From positions 15,530,082 to 15,594,081 of the forward strand of contig NC_067207.1 in the NCBI RefSeq assembly GCF_026262505.1: DNA of 64,000 nt, written 5' to 3'. The position numbers and the translations under genes were made by a program. The notes below the pieces were generated by a model. It saw only the letters and a list, made by a program, of their open reading frames with translations. It was not told the origin of the DNA and did no database searches. Below are positions 19,452 through 27,796 of this stretch, one piece after another. How positions within the stretch are numbered: the stretch's first letter is position 1; every line of letters begins with the position of its first letter. Source of the stretch: Trichomonas vaginalis G3 (taxonomy: Eukaryota; Parabasalia; Trichomonadida; Trichomonadidae).

Positions 19452-20776
19452 ATGTCGAAAGATACAGCGTCTATGAGAGAAATACAACACAACAAACAAC
19501 TCATTATGCAAGCTTTAAATAAGAACACAACAAACTTTTCAAACTATTCTAAAATATCAGAGTCATTGAAAGGGGGTGACTTAAAACTGACAATAAACCC
19601 AATGACAGATGAGTTTCTGTTTCAAGACAATAAAAACAATACTGTTTGTATAAATCCAACAAAAGGAACTTTAAATGAGAAACCTATAAATGAACTTCTT
19701 TTGAAAGCAGATGTTGACAATAAAGCTGACAAAGAATATGTCATTTAAAAAGTTCAAGAAGAACATGACAGAGCAGAAGAAACATATGCAAAGAAAGAGG
19801 ATGTTGAAAATAAAGCTGACAAAGAAACTGTAGATATATTGGCACAAACGGTTTCAAGTCATGACAGAGCTTTAATGGAAGATGGACAACAGTTGAAAGA
19901 GCTTGAGAAAGGTGTTACAGAGTTAAGGAATACAAAAGCAGACTTGACATGGATAACTGAATATGTAGATGCAACAAAAGAATATATTTTCGCATGGACA
20001 GAAGGAACATATCCACAAAACCAGCATACGCACAACATCTCTGACGTAAATGAACTTCAAGAAAAGTTAGATGACAAAGCTGACAAAGAAACTGTAGATA
20101 TGTTGGCAGAAACGGTTTCAAGTCATACCAGAGGTTTAATGGAAGATAGTGTCCATTTGCAAAGACTTGACATAGATGTTTCAAATAAAGCCGACAAAAA
20201 TCATACACATACAAGTTTTACAACTTTTACAGCAGATGATATTACACTAAACACAACCTTGCCAAGTAAAGCTCCAAAAATACCACCGGCAACAAGTCTT
20301 GTAGATACTTTGATATCTAATGACAATAGTATTATGCATCTAAGACAGGAACTCAATGTGCTTAAACAAATTTTGCCGAATCTTATTTACCCGGTTAGCT
20401 CATTATATGTTTCAATGAACTCTACAAATCCAAAAGTAGTACTTGGTTTTGGAACTTGGACTCAAATAGTTGACAGGTTTTTATATTGTTCAAACTCTTC
20501 AAAACAAACAGGTGGAAGCAAAACGATTTCAGGTGAAAATTTACCTGCACACAGTCATTATGTTAATATAAACACTGCTGAGTCTGGTTGGCATAGTCAT
20601 AGATATTGGGATTAGTCAGGAATGACAAAAGGTAAAGGATATGATGTTAAAGAGAACGTTAAGTTTGCTATAAATTGTTACTGGGATAACACGCAGGGTT
20701 CAGGAAACCATTCACATAACGTTTCAGGATATACGCAAACAACGGGACAAAGTAAAGACTATATGCTATACCATAC
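19452..20776 (+). pseudogene. Collar-domain fibre protein, two in-frame stops, 3'-truncated
   Basis: One continuous frame from ATG 19452 to the left end of the rve transposon at about 20774, broken by TAA at 19746-19748 and TAG at 20613-20615. The N-terminal part is helical. The middle has two close copies of a block (NKADKETVDxLAxTVSSH, at about 19808-19880 and 20073-20135) typical of trimeric coiled-coil fibre shafts. The C-terminal part (from about 20380) has a phage tail-collar-like domain: GFGTWTQIVDRFLYCSNSS, then GG, then PAHSHYV and more His pairs. Such collar domains are known at the tips of bacteriophage tail fibres. The likely role is host recognition by the virion. The end is lost. 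Confidence 0.75.
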
Positions 20777-22294
20777 CGAAAAGGGTCGCTAGAAAAAGTG
20801 ACTTTTGGCGCCAAAATTATTTATTTAAAAAAAAACTTATTTTTATTATTTAATCAATATTACACTATTACATATTATTTTTTTATATCAAATCCATACT
20901 ATTTTTCAGAATGGAAGTTTTTGTAAACTTTTACAAAAATCAAATGGATCCATATCACTGGCATCGTACCTCCAGAAAATTAGTTGACATCGAATGGCTA
21001 AAGGAATCGGTTCAACAAATTAACTCTGGAATGAAGCTAAAGGATATTTGCAAAAAGGCCCGTTTAAATAATGGTACCTTTCGTGAAATATCCAAAACCA
21101 TGTTCAAAAAGCTTGTCAGAGAAAATAATTTGGAATTAATTCCAAAAAGAGGAAGAAAACAAATAGAAATTAATCTTGATGCCTGCCAAGCTTATGCAAA
21201 TTTGAAAGATTTAATGCCCGATGCAGGCATCAATAAAATTATTCAGAAAATGAAAACAGACCTTGTCAATATTGAGAAGAATCCAGAAGAATTTCAAAAA
21301 ATTCAATCAGAAATTCAAAAAAATGGAGAAATAAATTATGAGTCTGGAAACTGGCTCGATGAAGTTGACCGCACAACTTTAGTTCCAGTTGTGACTCCAA
21401 TAGAAGGTACGCCTATTGAAATAAATCCATTACGCGAATCTCTTCAAACGGCAACATACATTACAAAAAATTTCGATTCTCCCTCATATAGAATGGGCAG
21501 GAAAATACACGAAGCGATTATCGCAGATACTCCCCCTCAAAATCAAGAAAATCAGCAAAAATACATTCCTCGAAATTATCTAGCATCCAAATGTCATCAA
21601 ATTTGGCATGCTGATATCCACTATTGGAGGAAACGAATAGGCAAATATTTGTTTGCGATAATAGACGACAGATCGCGAAAAATCATAGATTTTAATTTAT
21701 TTACCGAAAAAACAGCTCAAAATACAACTGCAGTTCTTAAAAGAGCATTAAGTACTCTACCTCAACCACCATACGCTATTTGGACCGATAACGGCCTTGA
21801 AAATAAAAGCTCATTTCATCAACTTTTGGTTGAACGTGGAATTGAGCATATTTTCATTCAACCGGGCAATCCACAGGCAAATGGTAAGATTGAGAGATGG
21901 TGGCCATACGTGGAAAGAAACTGCAAGTCAGAATCAGATCTTCCACGGGTCATCAGATTTTACAATAATATGCCCCATTCTTCTTTGCCTGTGAATCCTG
22001 AAACGAACGTTTACTTTACGCCGAATGAATTCGAGGCCAGTGAAATTGATGATCACTGGTATCGAAATCCAGAACAAGAACCATTCTGGATAGTCGACGG
22101 TCAATTAAAAAACCTTAAGGAAAGCATTGACGAGTTCAGAAAATGAAAATCTCGAGCAAGTTCAATAAATTTTCAACAAATTCTCAAATCATTACGAATA
22201 AACACTTAATATTATCGTATTTACATCTTTTTAATACAACTATTTACTTACTGATGATTCATTGCAAATCGTAGATTTGGATGATAAGTTATAA
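20774..22294. mobile_element. rve (DD34E) DNA transposon; left end clear, right end not found
   Basis: The left end TACCGAAAAGGGTCGCTAGA... to GGCGCCA (about 20774-20813) matches the terminal repeats of the 742-bp MITE, with the same order TACCGAAA, CTAG, AAAAGTGAC, TTTGGCGCCAA. It cuts the fibre gene. The transposase gene follows after 100 A/T-rich bases. No complementary right terminus appears before the 125-bp repeats or hairpin chain, so the right end is probably lost or rearranged. rve-type transposons of this sort are known from T. vaginalis. Confidence 0.7.
20911..22146 (+). CDS. Transposase/integrase with rve (retroviral integrase-like) core
   Basis: 411 aa, intact. The catalytic triad is visible: D235 in IWHADIHYW, D293 in WTDNGLENKS and E328 in QANGKIERWW, 34 residues apart between the last two. 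The N-terminal part (20-110) looks like a DNA-binding helix-turn-helix region (KLKDICKKARLNNGTFREI). GNPQANGKIERW is typical of IS481/IS3 and Ginger/polinton-type integrases. It lies just inside a terminal repeat shared with a MITE, so I assign it to a stand-alone transposon. The alternative is that it is the virus's own integrase, as in Mavericks. Confidence 0.88.
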   Translation: MEVFVNFYKNQMDPYHWHRTSRKLVDIEWLKESVQQINSGMKLKDICKKARLNNGTFREISKTMFKKLVRENNLELIPKRGRKQIEINLDACQAYANLKDLMPDAGINKIIQKMKTDLVNIEKNPEEFQKIQSEIQKNGEINYESGNWLDEVDRTTLVPVVTPIEGTPIEINPLRESLQTATYITKNFDSPSYRMGRKIHEAIIADTPPQNQENQQKYIPRNYLASKCHQIWHADIHYWRKRIGKYLFAIIDDRSRKIIDFNLFTEKTAQNTTAVLKRALSTLPQPPYAIWTDNGLENKSSFHQLLVERGIEHIFIQPGNPQANGKIERWWPYVERNCKSESDLPRVIRFYNNMPHSSLPVNPETNVYFTPNEFEASEIDDHWYRNPEQEPFWIVDGQLKNLKESIDEFRK

Positions 22295-22572
22295 AAAAGT
22301 TTCCGAGCTTACCGCTTAAAACAATAGCCTACATCATATCTACGAATACCTCGGTACTCCGAGGCTACATTTTTGCGCAGAAAGTTCAAAAAGTGACTTC
22401 GAATGCTAAGTTATCTAACAAAAGTTTCCGAGCTTACCGCTTAAAACAATAGCCTACATCATATCTACGAATACCTCGGTACTCCGAGGCTACATTTTTG
22501 CGCAGAAAGTTCAAAAAGTGACTTCGAATGCTAAGTTATCTAACAAAAGTTTCCGAGCTTACCGCTTAAAAC
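22295..22572. repeat. 125-bp tandem repeat, 2.2 copies
   Basis: Starts of the unit (AAAAGTTTCCGAGCTTACCG) are at 22295, 22420 and 22545, giving two full 125-bp units and 28 bases of a third. Each unit holds CCTCGGTACTCCGAGG, a perfect hairpin. The copies are essentially identical, so the duplication is recent. Confidence 0.9.
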
Positions 22573-22992
22573 GGGGTTGTGCTATGTGAGGTGAAAATCA
22601 CCATACACCGATTGGACCTTTTTAAAAAAAGATATGGTGAGTATTTGATTTGTTCCTTGGTATTTTGCACGCAGATAGACTAGGGTAATGCCGATCATTT
22701 CGTGTAGGAATTACGTAAAAAAAAATTATGACCCAAGTTATTCACATTATAAAATTATATAAAGTGTGTCTAATTTCAATAATATTCATATGACCTTATA
22801 GTATGGTACCTATATAATAATAATACATATAGTTTATAGTAATATCTCAGTTTTTATAGTTTGATATCTTATTAATTATGATCAATATGTGTGTATTAGT
22901 GTATATTTTACATGGCGCATATAGACTTGTGTTAGACACACACATTTATATATATTAAAATGAAAAATACGCAGATAATAAGGATCTCAAGA
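22573..22992. other. A/T-rich non-coding stretch
   Basis: Contains a separated inverted repeat (GTGTGTCTAA near 22766 and TTAGACACACAC near 22935). No gene. It may be part of the insertion that removed the end of the packaging ATPase gene. Confidence 0.5.
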
Positions 22993-23345
22993 TGTGATGC
23001 CGAGCATCTGCTAGTTATTTGGGGGTGAGCAGCAGATGCTGGCATATATGTGTCATAGCAAGTGTATCTATGCTAATAGATTACACTTGCTATGACTTTC
23101 CCGGAATCTCAAGATGATTCCGGGAAAAACAGCAATAACCTCTCAAAATGTTCGTTTCAATATCATAAAGCTGAGAAATGGGCTTTGACCTTGAGAAAAG
23201 GCCCATTTCCCAGCTTTATGATGAATTTTAGTTATCATTGCGAGTGTCTGCTGCAAATCTCGGTTGAAGCAGCAGGCACTCACAACCGTATTCCACGGCA
23301 AGTGTATTTATGGTGTTGGAATGCACTTGCCGTGGCTTTTGTACA
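22993..23345. repeat. Chain of six long hairpins abutting the ATPase fragment
   Basis: Successive inverted repeats with unrelated arms: ATGCCGAGCATCTGCT/AGCAGATGCTGGCAT (22998-23045), GTCATAGCAAGTGTA/TACACTTGCTATGAC (23052-23096), TCCCGGAATC/GATTCCGGGA (23098-23128), CATAAAGCTGAGAAATGGGC and its complement (23163-23221), GCGAGTGTCTGCTGC/GCAGCAGGCACTCAC (23240-23284) and CCACGGCAAGTG/CACTTGCCGTGG (23294-23338). Loops are unrelated. Arms differ between hairpins, so only the architecture is repeated. Confidence 0.85.
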
Positions 23346-23371
23346 ATCTCGTGATCTTACTGGAGTGAGCG

Positions 23372-23751
23372 GCATTATACTTCAAAACTCTTCTTTGGTA
23401 CTTCTTTATCCAATCCAACAACTCAGAGTCTTTTATACATACTAACTTAGACTTCTTTATAATATCTTTGAACGAATTGACGGTTTGGTCAAATTGACCA
23501 GAAGTCGAACAAATAACAACTAACTCATAGAATGGGTTCTTCTCATCTAGTTCTTGTTGTTGTGCAGCCATTTTAAGATAAGTGAAAGTCTTACCCGACC
23601 CAGGTGGTGCAATTAGACCTGTTATACCATTCTGAGCAAATAAGAATTTTTCATGTATAGGCTTTATCTGAGCATTTTCTAACTTCCTCTTGTTCTTGTT
23701 TAAAACATTCTAAAATTTCTTGTCAATGTCAGCAAACTTTTTTTCTAACAT
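23372..23751 (-). pseudogene. Viral packaging ATPase, N-terminal fragment with in-frame stop
   Basis: Minus-strand frame from ATG 23749-23751. The Walker A motif APPGSGKTFTYLKM lies at about 23580-23620 and is followed by a readable ATPase-like stretch (YELVVICSTSGQFDQTV). A single TAG (23710-23712) interrupts the frame 14 codons in. At about 23372 the coding sense ends and the hairpin chain begins, so Walker B and the whole C-terminal half are missing. Genes like this in polinton-like viruses are A32/FtsK-HerA packaging ATPases. Walker A and the gene neighbourhood support that, but the truncation prevents certainty. Confidence 0.7.
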
Positions 23752-23787
23752 ATTTTTAGAAAAATTAAAATTTTTATCTTTTAGAAA
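23752..23787. promoter_or_regulatory. Divergent viral promoter region (ATPase / 149-aa gene)
   Basis: The plus side reads TTTTTATCTTTTAGAAA then ATG (23771-23787). The minus side reads TTTTTCTAAAAAT then ATG. The two leaders are adjacent and each fits the viral pattern. Confidence 0.6.
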
Positions 23788-24237
23788 ATGTCTAGCGATT
23801 TCGCTATCTATATTCGAGACAAACTTTTTGACAGCAAAACATCTGTCGACCATAAAATCTTACATAGTGTAAACAAGAAAGGTGAATTTGTTCTAAAGTT
23901 CTGTTTCTGGGAATATGACAAGAACCATAAAACATTACAAAGAGCAGTCTTAAAATTTGTCAATGACAGACTTGTTGACAGAGATGACGCCGATTGGAAA
24001 GATGAAGTCCAACAAAAGTTCTTAGAATGCAAAGAAGACACATGCGCTGTTCTTGAAGATGAAATAGAAAACAGAATAGAAGAGCTTTTAAAGGACAAAG
24101 AACTTTTACATAGATATGGTTCTGAGAAATTTGACATATCTCCACCAGAGAAGAAGAAGAAAGAAAAGAAAGAGAAAAAAGTAGAAGAGAAGAAAGAACC
24201 TGAACCAGTTCCAGAGAAAAAGAAATTTGACATGTAA
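23788..24237 (+). CDS. Hypothetical viral protein with Lys/Glu-rich tail
   Basis: 149 aa, intact, not recognised. Residues 1-110 form a compact charged domain (MSSDFAIYIRDKLF, FCFWEYDKNHKTLQRAVLKF) and 115-149 is a highly charged Lys/Glu/Pro tail. It lies between the packaging ATPase and the SSB-like gene, so a role in DNA handling is possible. It is convergent with the SSB-like gene, separated by 16 bases that form a palindrome with both stop codons. Confidence 0.7.
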   Translation: MSSDFAIYIRDKLFDSKTSVDHKILHSVNKKGEFVLKFCFWEYDKNHKTLQRAVLKFVNDRLVDRDDADWKDEVQQKFLECKEDTCAVLEDEIENRIEELLKDKELLHRYGSEKFDISPPEKKKKEKKEKKVEEKKEPEPVPEKKKFDM

Positions 24238-24256
24238 AAATAAAATTTTATTTTTA
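24235..24256. terminator. 22-bp palindrome spanning two convergent stop codons
   Basis: TAAAAATAAAATTTTATTTTTA is self-complementary. It contains the TAA of the 149-aa gene at one end and the TAA (minus) of the SSB-like gene at the other. It is a candidate shared 3'-end or termination signal for both convergent viral transcripts. Function is inferred from position and symmetry only. Confidence 0.5.
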
Positions 24257-24673
24257 GAACATTTCTGGGTCAATGTCAATGTTCTCTTCCTCTTTAGGAG
24301 TAAACACTGGCTTAGACTCTAAAATCTTTTTACCCAACTTACCTTGAACTTCAACTATCTTAGACTCATAATATTCATAGTCGTCTGCTTTCTTTGGTTC
24401 ATAAGGTATAACAAGTTTGTATGCTTTACCTTCTTCGAGTTTTGAGAACTTTCTGTCAAAATTTTCTTTGACTGTCAACATACCGTCAATGTATAAGTCT
24501 TCAAAAGTTGCACCACTTTTTCTAACAACAGCAAACTTAACTGGTGCAATGTTCCAAATTTTGTCAAATGTAGACTTTTCAAAATTGTAGAAGTAAACAT
24601 TCAAATATGCGAATGGAGCTAACTTATCTTTGACTTCTGTCATGTACTTATTTACTGAGATGAATTTTGCCAT
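24254..24673 (-). CDS. SSB-like viral protein with acidic C-terminal tail
   Basis: 139 aa, intact. The body is beta-rich (APFAYLNVYFYNFEK, PVKFAVVRKSGATFED, KAYKLVIPYEP) and the protein ends in EEENIDIDPEMF. An acidic tail closing with an aromatic residue is typical of single-stranded-DNA-binding proteins such as bacterial SSB and T7 gp2.5, where it contacts replication partners. It lies 38 bases upstream of the helicase's 3' end in the same orientation and has its own viral leader (TATTTTTTTATCCGATAAAA before the ATG). The function is a reasoned guess; no family signature was matched. Confidence 0.6.
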   Translation of the reverse strand: MAKFISVNKYMTEVKDKLAPFAYLNVYFYNFEKSTFDKIWNIAPVKFAVVRKSGATFEDLYIDGMLTVKENFDRKFSKLEEGKAYKLVIPYEPKKADDYEYYESKIVEVQGKLGKKILESKPVFTPKEEENIDIDPEMF

Positions 24674-24711
24674 CTTTTTTTATCGGATAAAAAAATATTT
24701 TTTTTAAAAAT

Positions 24712-25947
24712 TTACTCAGAAAAAATTTTCTTTGTATATACACCATTCTGAACATCTAAAAGACTTTTGACATTTGCCAAGAATGTACGTTTAGAAGCTG
24801 CCATATAACCATATTCTTGACAATATTGTTTATATTCATCATATAAAGACCTTTCATCTAAACACTCAAAGTCAGTTTCATCTATGAACAGTTCATATAC
24901 ACTCTTGTTTGCTTCTAACAATGTTTGTCTCTCTTCGGTATGTGGAATTTGTCTTGGATTGAAGTTAGAAATATCTAATGTCATAAAGTATGAGAACAAA
25001 TGGTTGTAAAACTCTGGTGTCAAAGTTTCTGCTAAGTCGTCAAAATATTCTGTATCTTGCATATGAGAATCTGACGTTCTGACAACTACATATCTTCTGT
25101 CAGAACTTTCTAACTTCATCGGAACAGCATTGTTTGAAACCATTATGAAGTTTGCAACATTCTCACAAACTCTTGAGTCTTTATACTTTCTTTCAACAAC
25201 TCCAACTTTGTCTGTTATAAGACTCTTCAAAGCATCTGAGTTCAAAACTTTTGTTGTATCTATACTTTGAAGTTCATTGCAAACTATAAGTTTCATATTC
25301 TCAATTGAAGAGTTAAATTTACCACAAATGTTTTCTAAGTTTGTCATATTCGGATTCGAATAGCCCTCTAATAGTTTGCACAAAATATCTGTAAAGAATG
25401 TGTTCTTACCTGTTCCTTGTTTTCCAATTATAATGAGAGCAGTTTCATTCTTAGCACTTGGATGTTGTAAGATGTTTGCAAACCAACATAAGATATACTC
25501 ATAAACTTTTTCGTTTCCATTGCATATAATTTCTTTGACATGGTCTAACCAAGCTTCTATAATATTTTCTTTCCATTCTACTTGTTCGTATTTATATCCA
25601 GTGAAGATAGAATAGAAGTTTGGAGATGGTGTATAGAACTTTATACCTCGAACTGAAAAATCTTCTAACTTTGACAATAAGATATCCCAAGCATCTAACA
25701 TTTTCATACCAACTTGTACGACTTTTATTTTCTTAAGTTTCTGTCTACATTCTTGCTCAGACACTATTGTTGCTCTTGGTTTGTTAAATACAACATCCCA
25801 TTCTTTCATAACATAACATTCTGGGGCAGAGTCGACATAAATGACTAAACGTTTCAAATTCTCGACTGCTTTGTTATAGTCTCGAAATGGACACATATTT
25901 CTGAATGCTTGGAAGTCATAAAAATCTGAAACATCTATTCTGTACAT
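24712..25947 (-). CDS. Superfamily 3 helicase (D5/DUF5906-like replication protein)
   Basis: 411 aa, intact. SF3 helicases of DNA viruses form rings that unwind DNA at the replication fork with ATP. Seen: an N-terminal domain (1-120) with NFYSIFTGYKY, the short helicase-domain lead-in seen in D5-like proteins; Walker A GKQGTGKN at 175-182; Walker B KLIVCNEL at 219-226; motif C FIMVSNN at 267-273; and DRR at 283-285, fitting the arginine-finger/sensor position. The N-terminus looks too short for a primase domain, so priming would need another protein. The A/T-rich leader reads TTTTTATTTTTATAAAA before the ATG. A broken second copy is at 1-1114. Confidence 0.9.
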   Translation of the reverse strand: MYRIDVSDFYDFQAFRNMCPFRDYNKAVENLKRLVIYVDSAPECYVMKEWDVVFNKPRATIVSEQECRQKLKKIKVVQVGMKMLDAWDILLSKLEDFSVRGIKFYTPSPNFYSIFTGYKYEQVEWKENIIEAWLDHVKEIICNGNEKVYEYILCWFANILQHPSAKNETALIIIGKQGTGKNTFFTDILCKLLEGYSNPNMTNLENICGKFNSSIENMKLIVCNELQSIDTTKVLNSDALKSLITDKVGVVERKYKDSRVCENVANFIMVSNNAVPMKLESSDRRYVVVRTSDSHMQDTEYFDDLAETLTPEFYNHLFSYFMTLDISNFNPRQIPHTEERQTLLEANKSVYELFIDETDFECLDERSLYDEYKQYCQEYGYMAASKRTFLANVKSLLDVQNGVYTKKIFSE

Positions 25948-25977
25948 TTTTATAAAAATAAAAAAAATATTATTTTT

Positions 25978-26775
25978 TTATTCTTGACTTTGTTGTTCCA
26001 TTTGTTGCATTTGTTGTTCTTGAGCTATTTGTTGTTGAAGTTGTTCTTGTAATACAATACTTTCACCAGTTGCATCTTCCAATTCGAAACTTTCTGCCGT
26101 CATTGACAAATACATAGGACATAAAAGTTTTACAGGAACAAATTTTGCGTCAACTAATGTCAACGTTATACTTGCCAAAGTGTTTGAGTTCACTAAGGTT
26201 GAAAATTCTGCATTCGAATGAACAATAGGCAAACCAGCAGAGAAAGTATTGTTTATACGCATAAGTATCTTTTGGTCATAATAGTTTCTGTCGACATTCG
26301 AATAACACTTTGAACCTAAGTTTGAAACAATATATAAGATTGGTGTGCTTAATGTCAATGGAATAGACATTCCTTGTATGACACCTTTTCCTGTTATAGG
26401 AAACTGTTGGTAGTAAAAACTAGATATAAGTTTTGTATTATAGCTCATATCATTAATAGTAAACTCAGTCGGACATCCAAACATAATGAAACCTGCTCTA
26501 GTTGCAGCACATGTTACACCCGTACTTAAAGTATTAAATAAGTCAACAAAACCTGTTGGTGGTATACCTGAGTAAGTATCTTCAAAGGAGTATTTTTTAC
26601 CATTCACAACAATAAAGTCTTCTGGTGTCAAAAGAGCAAAACAGGCTTTAGTCGTCATTGTGTTTAAGGTTAGTTTACAATATCGTCCTTGAGGACTTTG
26701 TAAGTTTGTTGTTATAGAATTATATGACTCAGGGTTTTTAGTCGTAATAGTATAAACCATTATGTCTTCTGCCAT
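25978..26775 (-). CDS. Putative minor capsid (penton-like) protein
   Basis: 265 aa, intact. Beta-rich with repeated strand-like segments (LYIVSNLGSKCYSNVDRN, ITLTLVDAKFVPVKLLCPMY, LSMTAESFELED), followed by a Gln-rich C-terminal tail (LQQQIAQEQQMQQMEQQSQE). A single-jelly-roll penton usually accompanies the double-jelly-roll capsid in polinton-like viruses. This is the best candidate by fold character and by its place between helicase and capsid. The start MAEDIMVYTITTKNP lies five bases after the stop of the upstream gene. Well conserved in copy A, which suggests an essential role. Confidence 0.6.
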   Translation of the reverse strand: MAEDIMVYTITTKNPESYNSITTNLQSPQGRYCKLTLNTMTTKACFALLTPEDFIVVNGKKYSFEDTYSGIPPTGFVDLFNTLSTGVTCAATRAGFIMFGCPTEFTINDMSYNTKLISSFYYQQFPITGKGVIQGMSIPLTLSTPILYIVSNLGSKCYSNVDRNYYDQKILMRINNTFSAGLPIVHSNAEFSTLVNSNTLASITLTLVDAKFVPVKLLCPMYLSMTAESFELEDATGESIVLQEQLQQQIAQEQQMQQMEQQSQE

Positions 26776-26779
26776 TTAC

Positions 26780-27358
26780 TTAGCAAATAAATTTTAATGA
26801 AATGTTGTGGTCGTCAAATATTTTTATAACGTCTGGGAAACTATATTTTAAGTTCAACGTTTCACCTCCTTTCATAACGTATATCTTGTCAATGACATTA
26901 TATGAAACACCACAACAACCAATGTCGGGTTCTATTTCTTTGATGTTTATATCGTCTGCCTCTGTCAAAAGTTTCAATAGTTCTTTCAAAACTTCATGAG
27001 GTGCAATGACATATGAGTTCACTTTTACAGGGTTGTGTTCGACCAAGTTTAACATTATACTTAAAGCTTGACAAATCTTCTCCTGAGTTTGAAGTTTGTC
27101 TTTCAGTTGTTGGTAGTCGTTTCGAATATCTGCAACAGAACTTAAGTCTCTGTTAACTTCAGGATATGTTGGTTCTTTTACAGGAACAATTGTTATACCA
27201 TCTTCGTCTTCGTATGGTTTCCCCACTTCAACATCTCTGTCTTTGACATTGACAATAACACTTTGACTGTTTGTTTGAGTTGGTGAATTTAACTTCACAT
27301 CTGCCACCGTCATTAAACCTTTTGAAACACTTACGCTTCTATTTTTCGGAAATGACAT
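26780..27358 (-). CDS. Hypothetical viral protein (MSFPKNRS family)
   Basis: 192 aa from the ATG at 27356-27358. A longer frame exists upstream but would run through the divergent promoter and the neighbouring gene, so I chose the MSFPKNRS start. N-terminus polar and probably disordered (1-70), then a helical segment (80-110) and a C-terminal alpha/beta part ending in DDHNISLKFIC. No known domain. The gene is linked to the next gene by a four-base gap and shares an 18-bp divergent promoter with the plus-strand gene at 27377. A broken copy is in copy A. Confidence 0.75.
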   Translation of the reverse strand: MSFPKNRSVSVSKGLMTVADVKLNSPTQTNSQSVIVNVKDRDVEVGKPYEDEDGITIVPVKEPTYPEVNRDLSSVADIRNDYQQLKDKLQTQEKICQALSIMLNLVEHNPVKVNSYVIAPHEVLKELLKLLTEADDINIKEIEPDIGCCGVSYNVIDKIYVMKGGETLNLKYSFPDVIKIFDDHNISLKFIC

Positions 27359-27376
27359 TTTACTTAGAATAAAAAG
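27359..27376. promoter_or_regulatory. 18-bp divergent viral promoter-like spacer
   Basis: TTTACTTAGAATAAAAAG separates two divergent ATGs. The minus reading CTTTTTATTCTAAGTAAA matches the viral leader pattern closely. The same 18 bases occur at 2521-2538 in copy A. Confidence 0.65.
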
Positions 27377-27796
27377 ATGGACGTATTCGGATATCTTATT
27401 GAATTGAAGCAGAACAAAGTTTATACTCACAAACAATACAAATACATTGACAGAATAGTTCTTTACACAAACAATGGAAAATGTTATAGAATAGCAGTCT
27501 TTGCTGAACCTAAATATTTTCATAAAGCAAAGAAAGTTGGCATAACCGAAATGGTGAAAGTTCTTGACTTTGACAAAAATATAACAACAAAACTAACCGA
27601 TATTACTAAAGGAAAGTTTATAATACAATATTATGTCAAAACAGGTGTCATAACTATTTACGATGGTGAGAAAAGTGTCAAAGAACAACTTACTGACCTG
27701 CTGCCAAAATCTGCTCAATGGAAGCTGTCGTTATGCCAATCTGAGGAGCCCCAGCAGGTTTCATCGAACGAATCTTCAAAAGAGCATCTTCAGTGA
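27377..27796 (+). CDS. Hypothetical viral protein overlapping the capsid 3' end antisense
   Basis: 139 aa. Residues 1-105 look like a small alpha/beta domain (MDVFGYLIELKQNKVYTHKQ, IVLYTNNGKCYRIAVFAEPKYF). The last ~36 codons lie antisense over the C-terminal coding part of the major capsid gene (27690-27796), so their sequence is constrained by the capsid. The genuine gene may therefore end earlier and the tail be read-through after a lost stop. No known family. The copy A version is broken. Confidence 0.6.
   Translation: MDVFGYLIELKQNKVYTHKQYKYIDRIVLYTNNGKCYRIAVFAEPKYFHKAKKVGITEMVKVLDFDKNITTKLTDITKGKFIIQYYVKTGVITIYDGEKSVKEQLTDLLPKSAQWKLSLCQSEEPQQVSSNESSKEHLQ

Noticed and set aside
20911-22146. 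Integrase as the PLV's own gene, as in Mavericks
   Set aside because: It lies inside an end sequence shared with a MITE, interrupts the fibre gene and lacks the viral leader. Kept only as an alternative.
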